A stretch of 64,000 bases of DNA from Cytobacillus sp. IB215665 (GTDB lineage Bacteria > Bacillota > Bacilli > Bacillales > SM2101): contig NZ_JAXBME010000002.1 of NCBI RefSeq assembly GCF_033963835.1, positions 1 to 64,000 on the forward strand, written 5' to 3'. This document shows positions 1 to 8,058 of the stretch, piece after piece (position 1 is the stretch's first letter; each line of letters opens with the position of its first letter). The notes beneath the pieces are model-generated. The model did no database searches. It saw only the letters and a program-made list of their open reading frames with translations, and was not told where the DNA came from. The position numbers and the translations under genes were made by a program.

Positions 1-115
1 GCTTCAGGCGCCATCGGCTCGAGGTCATAAGTCAATCCGTCAAGAAGGTTAAAAAGCAACCTTTAGCCGTCTTGTCTTATGCTTGTCGCCGATAACCAGG
101 CGCCTTCCGCTTTTC
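1..115. repeat. GC-rich palindromic intergenic element
   Basis: This non-coding stretch is far richer in G and C than its surroundings and is built as nested inverted repeats. GGCGCC-ATCGGC at 7-18 is answered by GCCGAT (88-93) and GGCGCC (99-104). GTCATAAGTC near 25-34 is roughly answered by GTCTTATGC near 74-82, and AAGGTT (45-50) pairs with AACCTT (58-63) at the centre. It can fold into one long hairpin. It touches the end of the peptidase gene and may also act as its terminator. It has the look of a MITE or REP-like repeat; whether it recurs elsewhere cannot be seen here, and it may be cut by the window edge. Confidence 0.55.
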
Positions 116-1209
116 TATATAATTGTTAATTCTTTAGGAAATTTTGTTAGGGTTTCTATGCCGTTTTCAGTAATCACGACATCGTCTTCAATTCTAACCC
201 CACCTATTTCAGGTATGTAAATTCCAGGTTCAATAGTATATACCATCCCCGGTTGTAATAGCATGTTGTTTGTTGCACTCATTGAAGGATACTCATGTAC
301 CTCAATTCCGAGTCCGTGTCCAATTCTATGAGTAAAGTATTTACCATATCCCGCACTAGTAATAATATCACGGGCAGTCTTGTCTACTTTTCCAACTTCA
401 ACCCCAGGTTTGCTAGCCTCAAGTGCAGCTAATTCTGCTTTTAAAACTGTTTCATAAATCTGCTGTTGCTGGTCACTTATGTTACCTAATGCTACTGTTC
501 TTGTTATATCTGAGCAATAGCCATCAACAACAACACCTAAGTCAAACAAAATAAAATCTCCTTGCTGGATTTTTTCGGTACTTGGGTTTCCATGAGGAGA
601 AGCTGTTTTCTTTCCTGTTAATACCATTGTTTGGAAAGACATTTGTTGAATCCCTTTTTTCTTGAGTTCATATTCAATAGTAGCCAGAATCTCCATCTCT
701 GTTTTACCCTCTTTAATCTCGGAAACTCCAACTTCAATGCCGTAATCAGCTAGTTCTGCAGCCTGTCGCAAAATGTCAATCTCTTTGCTATCCTTTAACA
801 TTCTAAGCGTATTTAATTTTTCTTCTGCACGAATAAACGAAGCATTTGGGTATAACCTCTGAAGTAATTCTAGACGGCTAACATTCAGGTGGTCTTTTTC
901 TACTGCAAGTGAATGGATGTTTATTTTTCTTTTGGCTATGGCAGTAGCTATAAATTCCCACGGATTGTCGGTATCGTTATATCCTATAATTTCATATGTC
1001 CAACCTGCGTCTTTTACTTGCTGTGTTTCCATTTGTGGACACACTAGAATAGGTTCTTCTTGCTGAAATACAAGTAACGCTAATAATCTTTCATGAGGGT
1101 CACTCAAGAAACCGCTATAATAGAAGACATTTGACGGGTTAGTAACAAAGCACATAGAGATATCTTGCTCCGTTAGCCACTCTGAGAGTAGTTTAAGACG
1201 TTGATTCAT
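115..1209 (-). CDS. pepQ: Xaa-Pro dipeptidase/aminopeptidase, M24 family
   Basis: Cytoplasmic metallopeptidase that removes N-terminal residues next to proline. The 364 residues show the M24B layout: an N-terminal creatinase-like domain (about 1-130) and a C-terminal pita-bread domain. The dinuclear metal ligands are visible in order: Asp in FDLGVVVDGY, Asp in SDITRT, His in HRIGHGLGIEVHE, Glu in TIEPGIYI and Glu in GVRIEDDV. Length and residues fit PepQ/YqhT-type enzymes of Bacillus. It is transcribed away from ytkL. The start is ATG at 1209; the upstream strand carries AAGGGATGG (on the minus strand) as a likely ribosome site. Confidence 0.9.
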   Translation of the reverse strand: MNQRLKLLSEWLTEQDISMCFVTNPSNVFYYSGFLSDPHERLLALLVFQQEEPILVCPQMETQQVKDAGWTYEIIGYNDTDNPWEFIATAIAKRKINIHSLAVEKDHLNVSRLELLQRLYPNASFIRAEEKLNTLRMLKDSKEIDILRQAAELADYGIEVGVSEIKEGKTEMEILATIEYELKKKGIQQMSFQTMVLTGKKTASPHGNPSTEKIQQGDFILFDLGVVVDGYCSDITRTVALGNISDQQQQIYETVLKAELAALEASKPGVEVGKVDKTARDIITSAGYGKYFTHRIGHGLGIEVHEYPSMSATNNMLLQPGMVYTIEPGIYIPEIGGVRIEDDVVITENGIETLTKFPKELTII

Positions 1210-1308
1210 TTTACAACACCATCCCTTTTGAATATCTTATTAATCTTGAGCCTAGCAGGGAAAGGTGAGAATGTAAACAGTTAATTATGATTATCAACGA
1301 AAAATAGT

Positions 1309-1336
1309 TTGAAAATAACGCCCATAGGATTATACT
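1309..1336 (+). promoter_or_regulatory. Candidate sigma-A promoter of ytkL
   Basis: TTGAAA at 1309-1314 and TATACT at 1331-1336 are separated by 16 bases, about 50 bases ahead of the ytkL start. Inferred from pattern only. Confidence 0.45.
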
Positions 1337-1384
1337 CATGAGTGTAAGGAGATTTCCATACATATAAAAAAAGGAGGGATTTTT

Positions 1385-2065
1385 GTGCAAGTATCGTATC
1401 ATGGCCATTCAGTTGTTGTGATAGAAACGAAAGGTAAAAAATTGATCATCGATCCATTTATTAATGGAAACAATTTAACAGATTTACAAGTGTCAGATTT
1501 ACAAGTAGATGTGATTTTAATAACACATGGACATAAGGATCATGTTGGTGATACTGTTCAATTAGCTAAAAAAAATGATGCACTTGTTATTGCTCCATAC
1601 GAATTAGCTACTTTCCTAAGCTGGCAAGGTGCAAAGGTTCACGGTATGCATATTGGTGGGTCTTTTGACTTTGATTTTGGTACTGTCAAGCTAACACAAG
1701 CATTTCACGGCTCTAGCTACATAGATGAAGAGAAGAAAGAAATTATTTATACTGGTATGCCTAGTGGTATACTCTTTAGCTCAGAGGGTAAAACCATTTA
1801 CCATGCAGGAGATACCGCGCTTTTTTCTGACATGAAAATGATTGGTGAGTTGAACAATATAGATGTTGCATTTATTCCGATTGGAGATAATTTCACGATG
1901 GGTCCTACTGATGCACTTGTTGCTGCGGAATGGTTGCAGGCAAAGCTCGTTGTGCCAATTCATTTCAATACATTCCCAGTGATTGAACAAAATGCCGAAC
2001 AATTTGTTAGCCAATTAAAAGGTAATGGAAAAGTATTACAGGTAGGCGAAGGCATTCACGTCTAG
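1385..2065 (+). CDS. ytkL: Metal-dependent hydrolase, UPF0173 (YtkL)
   Basis: Metallo-beta-lactamase-fold hydrolase of unknown substrate, 226 residues, cytoplasmic. It carries the fold's metal motif [10 protein letters not shown] (HxHxDH) near residue 50, the later Asp in HAGDTALF, and HFNT near the C-terminus, as in the UPF0173 family. The start is GTG at 1385 with AAAGGAGG eight bases upstream; the protein begins MQVSYHGHS, like other YtkL proteins. It is followed by a terminator, so it is probably monocistronic. Substrate and pathway are unknown. Confidence 0.9.
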   Translation: MQVSYHGHSVVVIETKGKKLIIDPFINGNNLTDLQVSDLQVDVILITHGHKDHVGDTVQLAKKNDALVIAPYELATFLSWQGAKVHGMHIGGSFDFDFGTVKLTQAFHGSSYIDEEKKEIIYTGMPSGILFSSEGKTIYHAGDTALFSDMKMIGELNNIDVAFIPIGDNFTMGPTDALVAAEWLQAKLVVPIHFNTFPVIEQNAEQFVSQLKGNGKVLQVGEGIHV

Positions 2066-2140
2066 ATTAAATAACTGTTAATGAACAAAATAAATTAACC
2101 ATTTGAATAATGGTTTATACATTGAATATTTATAAAGAGT

Positions 2141-2173
2141 TTGTTTTGAAAGCGATCAAAACAAGCTTTTTTT
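2141..2173 (+). terminator. Rho-independent terminator after ytkL
   Basis: TTGTTTTG (2141-2148) pairs with CAAAACAA (2157-2164) and is followed by GC and a run of T. Confidence 0.6.
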
Positions 2174-2289
2174 ATTTGCAAAGGAAATGTCTAAATCATA
2201 AAGAATATTATATATCAGGGAAAAATCTTTTTCGTAAATCATGTTGCGAATAGCAAAAATAAGGCTAGTTTCATCTAATAACAACCAAA

Positions 2290-2398
2290 GACTCTTTTTC
2301 GAAAACTTGTTGTTTAGTTCATAAAAATTGAGGTTTTAAAAAAGAAAAGAAGCCCTTATATCCTAGAACGAAAAGCAACAATTAATGCGAAAACAGTC
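2290..2398 (+). mobile_element. ISL3-like MITE, copy 1 (degenerate)
   Basis: The left end GACTCTTTTTCGAAAAC and right end GCAACAATTAATGCG-AAAACAGTC match the two ends of the dispersed element seen intact at 53146-53306. The middle is shortened, giving about 109 bp, and no clear target duplication remains. A second weak left-end match (ATCTTTTTCGTAAAT) sits at about 2225, so two copies may be nested here. This fills most of the gap between ytkL and the phosphotransferase. Confidence 0.5.
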
Positions 2399-2436
2399 AT
2401 TGAAACGCAAAAAAAGTAGTATTTAGGGGGATAAGA

Positions 2437-3439
2437 TTGACTACTGAAATTATTTTTGCTTCGAAAAAATTGGGGCATATTACTGATACACAGTTACAGT
2501 CTATGCTTTATAGATTTGACTTAGGAAAATTTGTCTCTTCAGAAAAAACAGCAAATGGTGTTATGGGACAAACCTTACTTGTTACGTCTACTGAAGGAAG
2601 GTTTGTCATCAAGGGAAATCCGCTTTTTTCAGGGCAGTTTACTGAAGAGAAGTTTTTTGTAGAAAATATACGTGATCGAACAGGCATAGCTGTTCCTACA
2701 CCATATCTTGTTGATGATAATGAAGATATATTTGGTTGGAAGTATGCGATCATGCCATTACTTCCAGGTAAACATTTAGGGGAAGTTAGTAGTAAGCTGT
2801 TTTTTGAGGATAAATTTAAAATTGCTGAAGTGATAGCCGAAACGCTTACTGCACTACATAGTTGGAAAGTGAATGCCTTTGGTGAGTTATATACGAAAGA
2901 TTTCAGCTTACGCGCTTTTGAGGGTACATACAGAATATGGCTATATGACAGAATTATTTACTGGTTGAATGATGCAAAAAAGTGCTCAACTATAACTACT
3001 GAAGACATATCGTGGGTAGATGAATTTTTAAAGAGTGCAAAAGAATACTTTGATAGGATCACTTCACCCGCAGTCGTTATGGGTGACTTTAAACCAGAAA
3101 ACTTTTTGTTACAAACAAATGATAGAGGGTGGAGTATTAGTGGTTTATTTGATTTCACGAACTCCTATTTTGGAGACCCAATCAGACTTAATAAAGATGC
3201 TCATACGGTATATTGATAATGGCGAACAGGAAATTGCACGACATTTATTGTCTGTATACCTACATAATGAAGAGGAAAAAGAATCTTATCAACAACGAAT
3301 AAAAGTTCACATGCTCCAACAAAACGTACTAGATTGGGGATGTGCTAAAGCTATGGGAATGGTTACATGGAAGCATGATCTATCATTTTCTAACTGGGCA
3401 CAACAATATGTTGAAGCAATAGACGATTTAATAAACTAA
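2437..3439 (+). pseudogene. Frameshifted aminoglycoside phosphotransferase-family protein
   Basis: Two overlapping frames together make one APH/choline-kinase-like phosphotransferase of about 334 residues. The first frame (2437-3216, TTG start behind AGGGGG) holds the nucleotide-binding lobe and the catalytic loop MGDFKPENF, where the usual first His of HGDxxxxN is Met, followed by GLFDFTNSYFGDP. After FGDP the family expects a short turn and then DL; here the reading continues one frame over as SDLIKMLIRYIDNGEQEIARH (split here: SDLIKMLIRY, then IDNGEQEIARH) to the stop at 3439. The break is therefore near 3178-3187, and loss of two bases would restore GDPIxDLIKM. The substrate is unknown. 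It could be a true pseudogene or a sequencing error. Confidence 0.75.
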
Positions 3440-3627
3440 CAACCCATAGATGTTTTACGTTGGTAACTTGTTCCCCATGTGAAAATAGTAGATATGAAAG
3501 AGCCTTTTCCTTTTGTAAATGAGAGGAATTTATCTATTTTATGTATCCACTCGATCACTGCTACTTCTTTTTAGGGCATAAGGTGCATATTAATTAGTAC
3601 AAACTCTATTTGAAAGGATTGAAACAA

Positions 3628-3867
3628 ATGAAAAATAGATTGCTCCTTTGCCTTCTTATTAGTAGTGCGATCATATATATTGCAGTACCTTCTTTGTCTT
3701 TTACAACAGATACCTTGCATGGTGTTTATTCGCTCGTTTGGATTAGCTTTGGGATCATTGTTATAGGTGGGAATTTAGTGGCATTGTTGTATTTGCCAAA
3801 GAACAAACCCACCCAAAAGACTAGATTATCTAAAAATCAAGTAAAAAAAGTAAAACAGTACCAATAG
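3628..3867 (+). CDS. Small two-helix membrane protein, unknown
   Basis: 79 residues with two hydrophobic segments (about 3-22 and 32-56) and a short basic tail ending KNQVKKVKQYQ. I do not recognise a family. ATG at 3628 is preferred over an upstream in-frame TTG (3610) because AAAGGA lies nine bases before it. It stands alone between the phosphotransferase remnant and ytoI, with about 170 bases of apparently empty sequence before it. Function unknown. Confidence 0.6.
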   Translation: MKNRLLLCLLISSAIIYIAVPSLSFTTDTLHGVYSLVWISFGIIVIGGNLVALLYLPKNKPTQKTRLSKNQVKKVKQYQ

Positions 3868-4017
3868 CTTCATTGAATCAATTTGCTCACACCTTTATAA
3901 TAAAGAAAAATAGGGTTTGATAATCCAAGGGGTGTTCATATTTGGTGGTGTTAAAGTGGGATTGTTACAAGCTTCTAGCTGCTACCATCAATGAAACCGA
4001 GAAAAAGGGTGAATAAA

Positions 4018-5337
4018 TTGGCTACAAAACATGAACAAATTTTACAATACATTGATAGCTTACCGGTAGGGGAAAAAATTTCAGTTCGCCAAATTGCAAA
4101 AGATATGAGTGTAAGTGAGGGAACAGCGTACCGTGCAATAAAGGATGCAGAAAATAAAGGCTATGTGAGTACGATTGAACGTGTCGGAACAATTAGAATT
4201 GAACGTAAGAAAAAAGAAAATTTTGAAAAGCTTACATATGCTGAAGTTGTAAATATTGTAGATGGGCAAGTTTTAGGTGGAAGAGAAGGCTTACATAAAA
4301 CATTGAACAAAATGGTCATCGGAGCAATGAAGCTAGAAGCCATGATGCGATATACTGGGGCAGGAAATCTATTAATAGTTGGAAACCGGACGAAAGCGCA
4401 TGAACTTGCATTAGAGGCGGGAGCAGCTGTATTAATTACAGGTGGCTTCGATACTGATGATTATGTGAAAAAGCTAGCAGATGAACTACAATTGCCGATC
4501 ATTTCTAGTAGTTACGATACGTTTACTGTTGCAACAATGATCAATCGAGCCATATATGATCAATTAATTAAAAAAGAAATTGTGTTAGTTGAAGATATAT
4601 TGACTCCTATCGAAAATACCATTTATTTAAAGGTGGATGATCCGGTTTCAAAATGGTATGAATATAATACTGAGACGAAACATAGTCGATACCCAGTAGT
4701 TGATGAACAATTGAAAATTCAAGGCATGGTTACCGCCAAAGACATTATGGGAAGTAACAATGACACGGTGATCGAGAAAATAATGACGAAAAATCCATTG
4801 AACGTAAGTGGAAAAACGTCAGTAGCATCATGTTCTCATATGATGGTTTGGGAAGGGATTGAAATGCTCCCTGTTGTGAATCAATCAAATAAGCTTCAAG
4901 GTATAATTAGTCGGCAAGATGTGTTAAAAGCATTACAAATGATTCAACGACAACCTCAGATCGGGGAGACGATTGATGATTTAGTGACGAGTCATTTTGT
5001 AAACATATCTACTAGTTCAAAAGAAAGTGAACTGTATCGGTGTGAAGTGACACCGCAAATGACAAACCATCTTGGAACAATCTCTTACGGTGTATTTACG
5101 ACAATCGTAACGGAAGCTGCTAATAGAGTTCTTCGTTCTTTTAAAAAAGGAGATATAGTTGTAGAAAACATTACAATCTATTTCATCAAACCTGTACAAA
5201 TAGAGAGTATGATTGAAATACGTCCAAAGGTTTTAGAAGTTGGTCGTAAATTCGGGAAAGTAGATGTAGAAGTATACAACGAAGGGGTAGTTGTTGGAAA
5301 AGCTTTAATGATGTGTCAACTTATTGACCGGTCATAA
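4018..5337 (+). CDS. ytoI: YtoI: HTH-DRTGG-CBS-hotdog regulator
   Basis: Predicted cytoplasmic ligand-sensing regulator of about 439 residues. Order of parts: a winged helix (about 1-65, SVRQIAKDMSVSEGTAYRAI), a DRTGG domain (about 70-180), two CBS repeats (about 190-310) that usually bind adenosyl nucleotides, and a C-terminal hotdog/MaoC-like thioesterase domain. The start TTG at 4018 gives the family N-terminus MATKHEQIL and has AAAGGGTG in front; an ATG 27 bases upstream is in frame but adds residues not usual in the family. Ligand and target genes are not known to me. Confidence 0.88.
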   Translation: MATKHEQILQYIDSLPVGEKISVRQIAKDMSVSEGTAYRAIKDAENKGYVSTIERVGTIRIERKKKENFEKLTYAEVVNIVDGQVLGGREGLHKTLNKMVIGAMKLEAMMRYTGAGNLLIVGNRTKAHELALEAGAAVLITGGFDTDDYVKKLADELQLPIISSSYDTFTVATMINRAIYDQLIKKEIVLVEDILTPIENTIYLKVDDPVSKWYEYNTETKHSRYPVVDEQLKIQGMVTAKDIMGSNNDTVIEKIMTKNPLNVSGKTSVASCSHMMVWEGIEMLPVVNQSNKLQGIISRQDVLKALQMIQRQPQIGETIDDLVTSHFVNISTSSKESELYRCEVTPQMTNHLGTISYGVFTTIVTEAANRVLRSFKKGDIVVENITIYFIKPVQIESMIEIRPKVLEVGRKFGKVDVEVYNEGVVVGKALMMCQLIDRS

Positions 5338-5486
5338 ATAAGTATAAGTGCTTTACCTTATTGTTGAAGTAATAAGGCAGAAGAGGTTAGAAGTTTGAAA
5401 GAATATTTATGACGACCGAATTCTACTAAATATAAACACCTTACATTAAATTTGAAAGGTTATATAGTAATGCCCAAGTATTAAAC

Positions 5487-5515
5487 GAAAGCGGAGATAT
5501 GCTATCTCCGCTTTC
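5487..5515. terminator. Bidirectional terminator between ytoI and ytpI
   Basis: A perfect 13-bp stem, GAAAGCGGAGATA with TATCTCCGCTTTC, closed by the 3-base loop TGC. It serves the converging genes ytoI and ytpI. Confidence 0.75.
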
Positions 5516-5520
5516 ATCCT

Positions 5521-5820
5521 TTATTTAAGTTCTTCAGCTTCTTTAATCGCTAGTGGTAAAAAATATTTATACGCTCGATACCCTGCCCATATACTACCTC
5601 CACCAAACAATATCAATATCGTACCAACAATGAATGTAATCGTTGTTGGGAATAATATTAGTTGGTTAATTGCAAATAATAAAACGAAGGTACCAAGTGC
5701 AATACTGGATTTTGCAGATATCCACTGACGTTCAATCGGCCTTTTTGTTCTGAAGTATTTTATTTTATAAAATAAATAAAATGAAATAGATAAAACGATA
5801 AATATAACGAATACAGGCAT
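5521..5820 (-). CDS. ytpI: YtpI-like membrane protein
   Basis: 99-residue integral membrane protein with three hydrophobic segments (about 3-20, 40-60, 65-85) separated by a basic loop (RTKRPIERQW). Position between ytoI and nrnA and the general look match YtpI of Bacillus. The role is unknown. ATG start at 5820 with an upstream GGAGG on the minus strand (plus-strand cctcc near 5830). Confidence 0.75.
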   Translation of the reverse strand: MPVFVIFIVLSISFYLFYKIKYFRTKRPIERQWISAKSSIALGTFVLLFAINQLILFPTTITFIVGTILILFGGGSIWAGYRAYKYFLPLAIKEAEELK

Positions 5821-5947
5821 GCAGTTAAACCTCCATCATGTTTGTCCATTATTATTTTAGCGATTAATAGCCTAAAAAGCTACAACTAACTATGCTAAGC
5901 CCTTTCATGTTATGATAAAGAAAACCATTGAATGTTAGGAGATACTA

Positions 5948-6883
5948 ATGAAAGATAAAATACTGCAAGCAATAAAACAGTTCGACATAATTATAGTTCA
6001 TAGGCATGTTCGCCCTGATCCTGATGCATACGGTTCCCAATGTGGGTTGTCAGAAATCATTAGAGCGTCTTTTCCAGAAAAAAAAGTATATTCAGTAGGT
6101 AATGAGGAAAAGTCTTTGAACTTTTTAAGTAGATTAGATGACATCACGGATAAGACATATAATGATGCTCTCGTCATAGTATGTGATACTGCAAATGAAG
6201 AAAGAATTGATGATACGAGGTATTCTTTAGGAAAGAAGCTAATTAAAATAGATCATCACCCTAATGAAACACCTTATGGTGATATTATTTGGGTAGATAC
6301 AAGTGCAAGTTCAACGAGTGAAATGATTTATGAGTTTTATAAATATGGTAAAAACGAAGGATTAGTATTAAATAAACAGGCAGCAGAGTTAATATATGCT
6401 GGTATTGTAGGAGATACTGGGAGGTTTATGTTTCCTAATACGAACCCAATAACTTTTAAGTATGCAAGTGAACTAATTGAATATGGTTTTTCACTTAATA
6501 ATCTTTATAATAAGCTATACGAAACGAAACTAAATGTTGCAAAGTTAAATGGTTATGTGTTTCAAAACCTTACTGTGTCAGAAAATGGTGCTGCTTCTGT
6601 TATTATAACGAAAGAAATGCTAGATGAATTTGAGGTTACTCCCATGGAAGCTTCTCAATTGGTAAGTACAATCGGACATATTAAAGGGATAAAAGCTTGG
6701 GTGTTTTTTGTTGAAGAGGAAGATGTAATTAGGGTACGTCTACGCTCGAAAACGCCTGTGATAAATGGGATAGCGAAGAAATACAATGGTGGGGGGCACC
6801 CACTCGCTGCAGGGGCATCAATTTATTCTTGGGATACTATTAATGATGTGTTGGCAGATTTAGAAAAGGTTTGTGCTGAATAA
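5948..6883 (+). CDS. nrnA: NanoRNase/pAp phosphatase NrnA (DHH family)
   Basis: Bifunctional DHH-DHHA1 phosphoesterase that degrades short RNA (2-5 nt) and hydrolyses 3'-phosphoadenosine 5'-phosphate. The 311 residues show the manganese motifs RPDPDAYGSQ, VCDTA and DHHPNE in the N-terminal DHH domain and the C-terminal substrate motif GGGHPLAAGA in the DHHA1 domain. ATG at 5948 follows TTAGGAG. This is the B. subtilis YtqI locus. It converges on ytrI across a terminator. Confidence 0.93.
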   Translation: MKDKILQAIKQFDIIIVHRHVRPDPDAYGSQCGLSEIIRASFPEKKVYSVGNEEKSLNFLSRLDDITDKTYNDALVIVCDTANEERIDDTRYSLGKKLIKIDHHPNETPYGDIIWVDTSASSTSEMIYEFYKYGKNEGLVLNKQAAELIYAGIVGDTGRFMFPNTNPITFKYASELIEYGFSLNNLYNKLYETKLNVAKLNGYVFQNLTVSENGAASVIITKEMLDEFEVTPMEASQLVSTIGHIKGIKAWVFFVEEEDVIRVRLRSKTPVINGIAKKYNGGGHPLAAGASIYSWDTINDVLADLEKVCAE

Positions 6884-6918
6884 AATAACGGGAATGAATC
6901 TCACTCATTCCTGTTATT
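6884..6918. terminator. Bidirectional terminator nrnA/ytrI
   Basis: AATAACGGGAATGA (6884-6897) pairs with TCATTCCTGTTATT (6905-6918), seven-base loop. Confidence 0.75.
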
Positions 6919-6921
6919 TGC

Positions 6922-7425
6922 TTATTTAACGATTTCAATCGTTCCATGAATATATAATGTTGTGAAATATCCAATCTTTTTTATTCTTACTCGGTATGAT
7001 TTTTCATTAATTGTAAATGGTTTGTTTTCAATTGATTTCTCTAACAAAGTACTATTTTTATAAACTGTTTCAATATCTTTCGCAAGCAAAGAACTTAGCT
7101 CTTTTCTTATCTCTTCCTGAATAAAAATGATGCTATTTTGATCTAAGTTAAATTTTTCATGTGCGGTGATGTCTATTATTATTTCTTGTAAAGTGAGTTG
7201 TTTTTTATTCTTTTCATTTAACTCCCGATAATCATCCTGCCAAATTTTTATGTCATTATTAAGTTTGATAATTTCTTTTTGCTGACGATCAATCATACTA
7301 ACTTGTTTTTCCTGTAAAACGCCAAACATATATAAAAAAACTAGCCAGCTAATAATGGCTCCAATAGCTACCCCAGCAAAAAAACGCTGCCAATTCGGCA
7401 ATTGAAAATGTGGCGGGATCCTCAT
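6922..7425 (-). CDS. ytrI: Sporulation membrane protein YtrI
   Basis: 167-residue protein needed for proper spore formation in B. subtilis, where it belongs to the mother-cell sigma-E regulon. One membrane segment near residues 16-35 (FFAGVAIGAIISWLVFLYMF), then a long polar part with a coiled-coil-like stretch (about 40-80). The start MRIPPHFQLPNWQRFF is the family N-terminus; its ATG (7425) overlaps the ytrH stop in an ATGA, so the two are translationally coupled. A longer in-frame start at 7452 is rejected because it lies inside ytrH. Confidence 0.88.
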   Translation of the reverse strand: MRIPPHFQLPNWQRFFAGVAIGAIISWLVFLYMFGVLQEKQVSMIDRQQKEIIKLNNDIKIWQDDYRELNEKNKKQLTLQEIIIDITAHEKFNLDQNSIIFIQEEIRKELSSLLAKDIETVYKNSTLLEKSIENKPFTINEKSYRVRIKKIGYFTTLYIHGTIEIVK

Positions 7426-7763
7426 CGTGATATATGTTCCTGTGTAAACCAATGAATGATTTCCGTCCCGGTTTGTGCGCCCCCCATAGCTGAAACAATA
7501 AGTAGAATTTGTTTAAATACATCACGAGTTTCTCCAGAAAATATGCCGCGCTCAAAGCTATAAATCGCATCAAATGTTCCACCAATTGCCGCAACTAATG
7601 CCCATATCTTTAATCTGTTTGACAGACGAAACATTTCAGTTAAGGGTGGTTGCCCAGATATAAATGCTCCTAAACCACCAATTAAAGCCCCGCCGAGTAG
7701 AACACCGAAGGCTATAAAATAGCTTTTTATAAACATTGGGATAAATGCTTCCTTTAATTCCAT
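7422..7763 (-). CDS. ytrH: Sporulation membrane protein YtrH
   Basis: 113-residue membrane protein of the mother-cell compartment; in B. subtilis ytrH and ytrI form a sigma-E operon required for efficient sporulation. Typical YtrH stretches are present: SYFIAFGVLLGGALIGGLGA, SGQPPLTEMFRLSNRLKIW, AIGGTFDAIYSFERGIF and IIHWFTQEHIS. ATG at 7763 is chosen because AAAGG lies nine bases upstream; the two ATGs further upstream (7769, 7772) almost touch that site. Confidence 0.9.
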   Translation of the reverse strand: MELKEAFIPMFIKSYFIAFGVLLGGALIGGLGAFISGQPPLTEMFRLSNRLKIWALVAAIGGTFDAIYSFERGIFSGETRDVFKQILLIVSAMGGAQTGTEIIHWFTQEHISR

Positions 7764-7818
7764 ACTCATCATCCTTTCGATACATGTATATGGACAAACA
7801 TTAGGAAATATGTTTTTG

Positions 7819-7846
7819 ATTTGTATAGCTTGGTTACAACAAATAT
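7819..7846 (-). promoter_or_regulatory. Weak sigma-E-like promoter of ytrHI
   Basis: On the minus strand ATATTT (7846-7841) and TATACAAA (7827-7820) stand 13 bases apart about 50 bases before ytrH. This resembles the sigma-E pattern (ATATT then CATACAnT) with a mismatch in the first base of the -10. The match is weak; its position and the known regulon are what favour it. The remaining 7850-8058 gap shows no clear gene. Confidence 0.35.
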
Positions 7847-8058
7847 AATTATTAATAGAGGGATTTTAATGAAGCAAGGAACAAAACTGTACTTGTATGG
7901 AAGTTCTATATTCTGTTAACAAAAAAAGAAACAACAGCTTCTGTCATTCGATGACTAAGTTAGCTACGTATTTAAATGAACCTGAGTCTACAAGTGCATT
8001 TAATTCGGGTTATTTATAAATGAACTCTAAAAGTAATGATGATAAGGTGGGGGTTTCT

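Noticed and set aside
3035-3216. Programmed frameshift in the phosphotransferase
   Set aside because: No slippery heptamer or following hairpin is visible, and the family is not known to use frameshifting; a simple indel is the better explanation.
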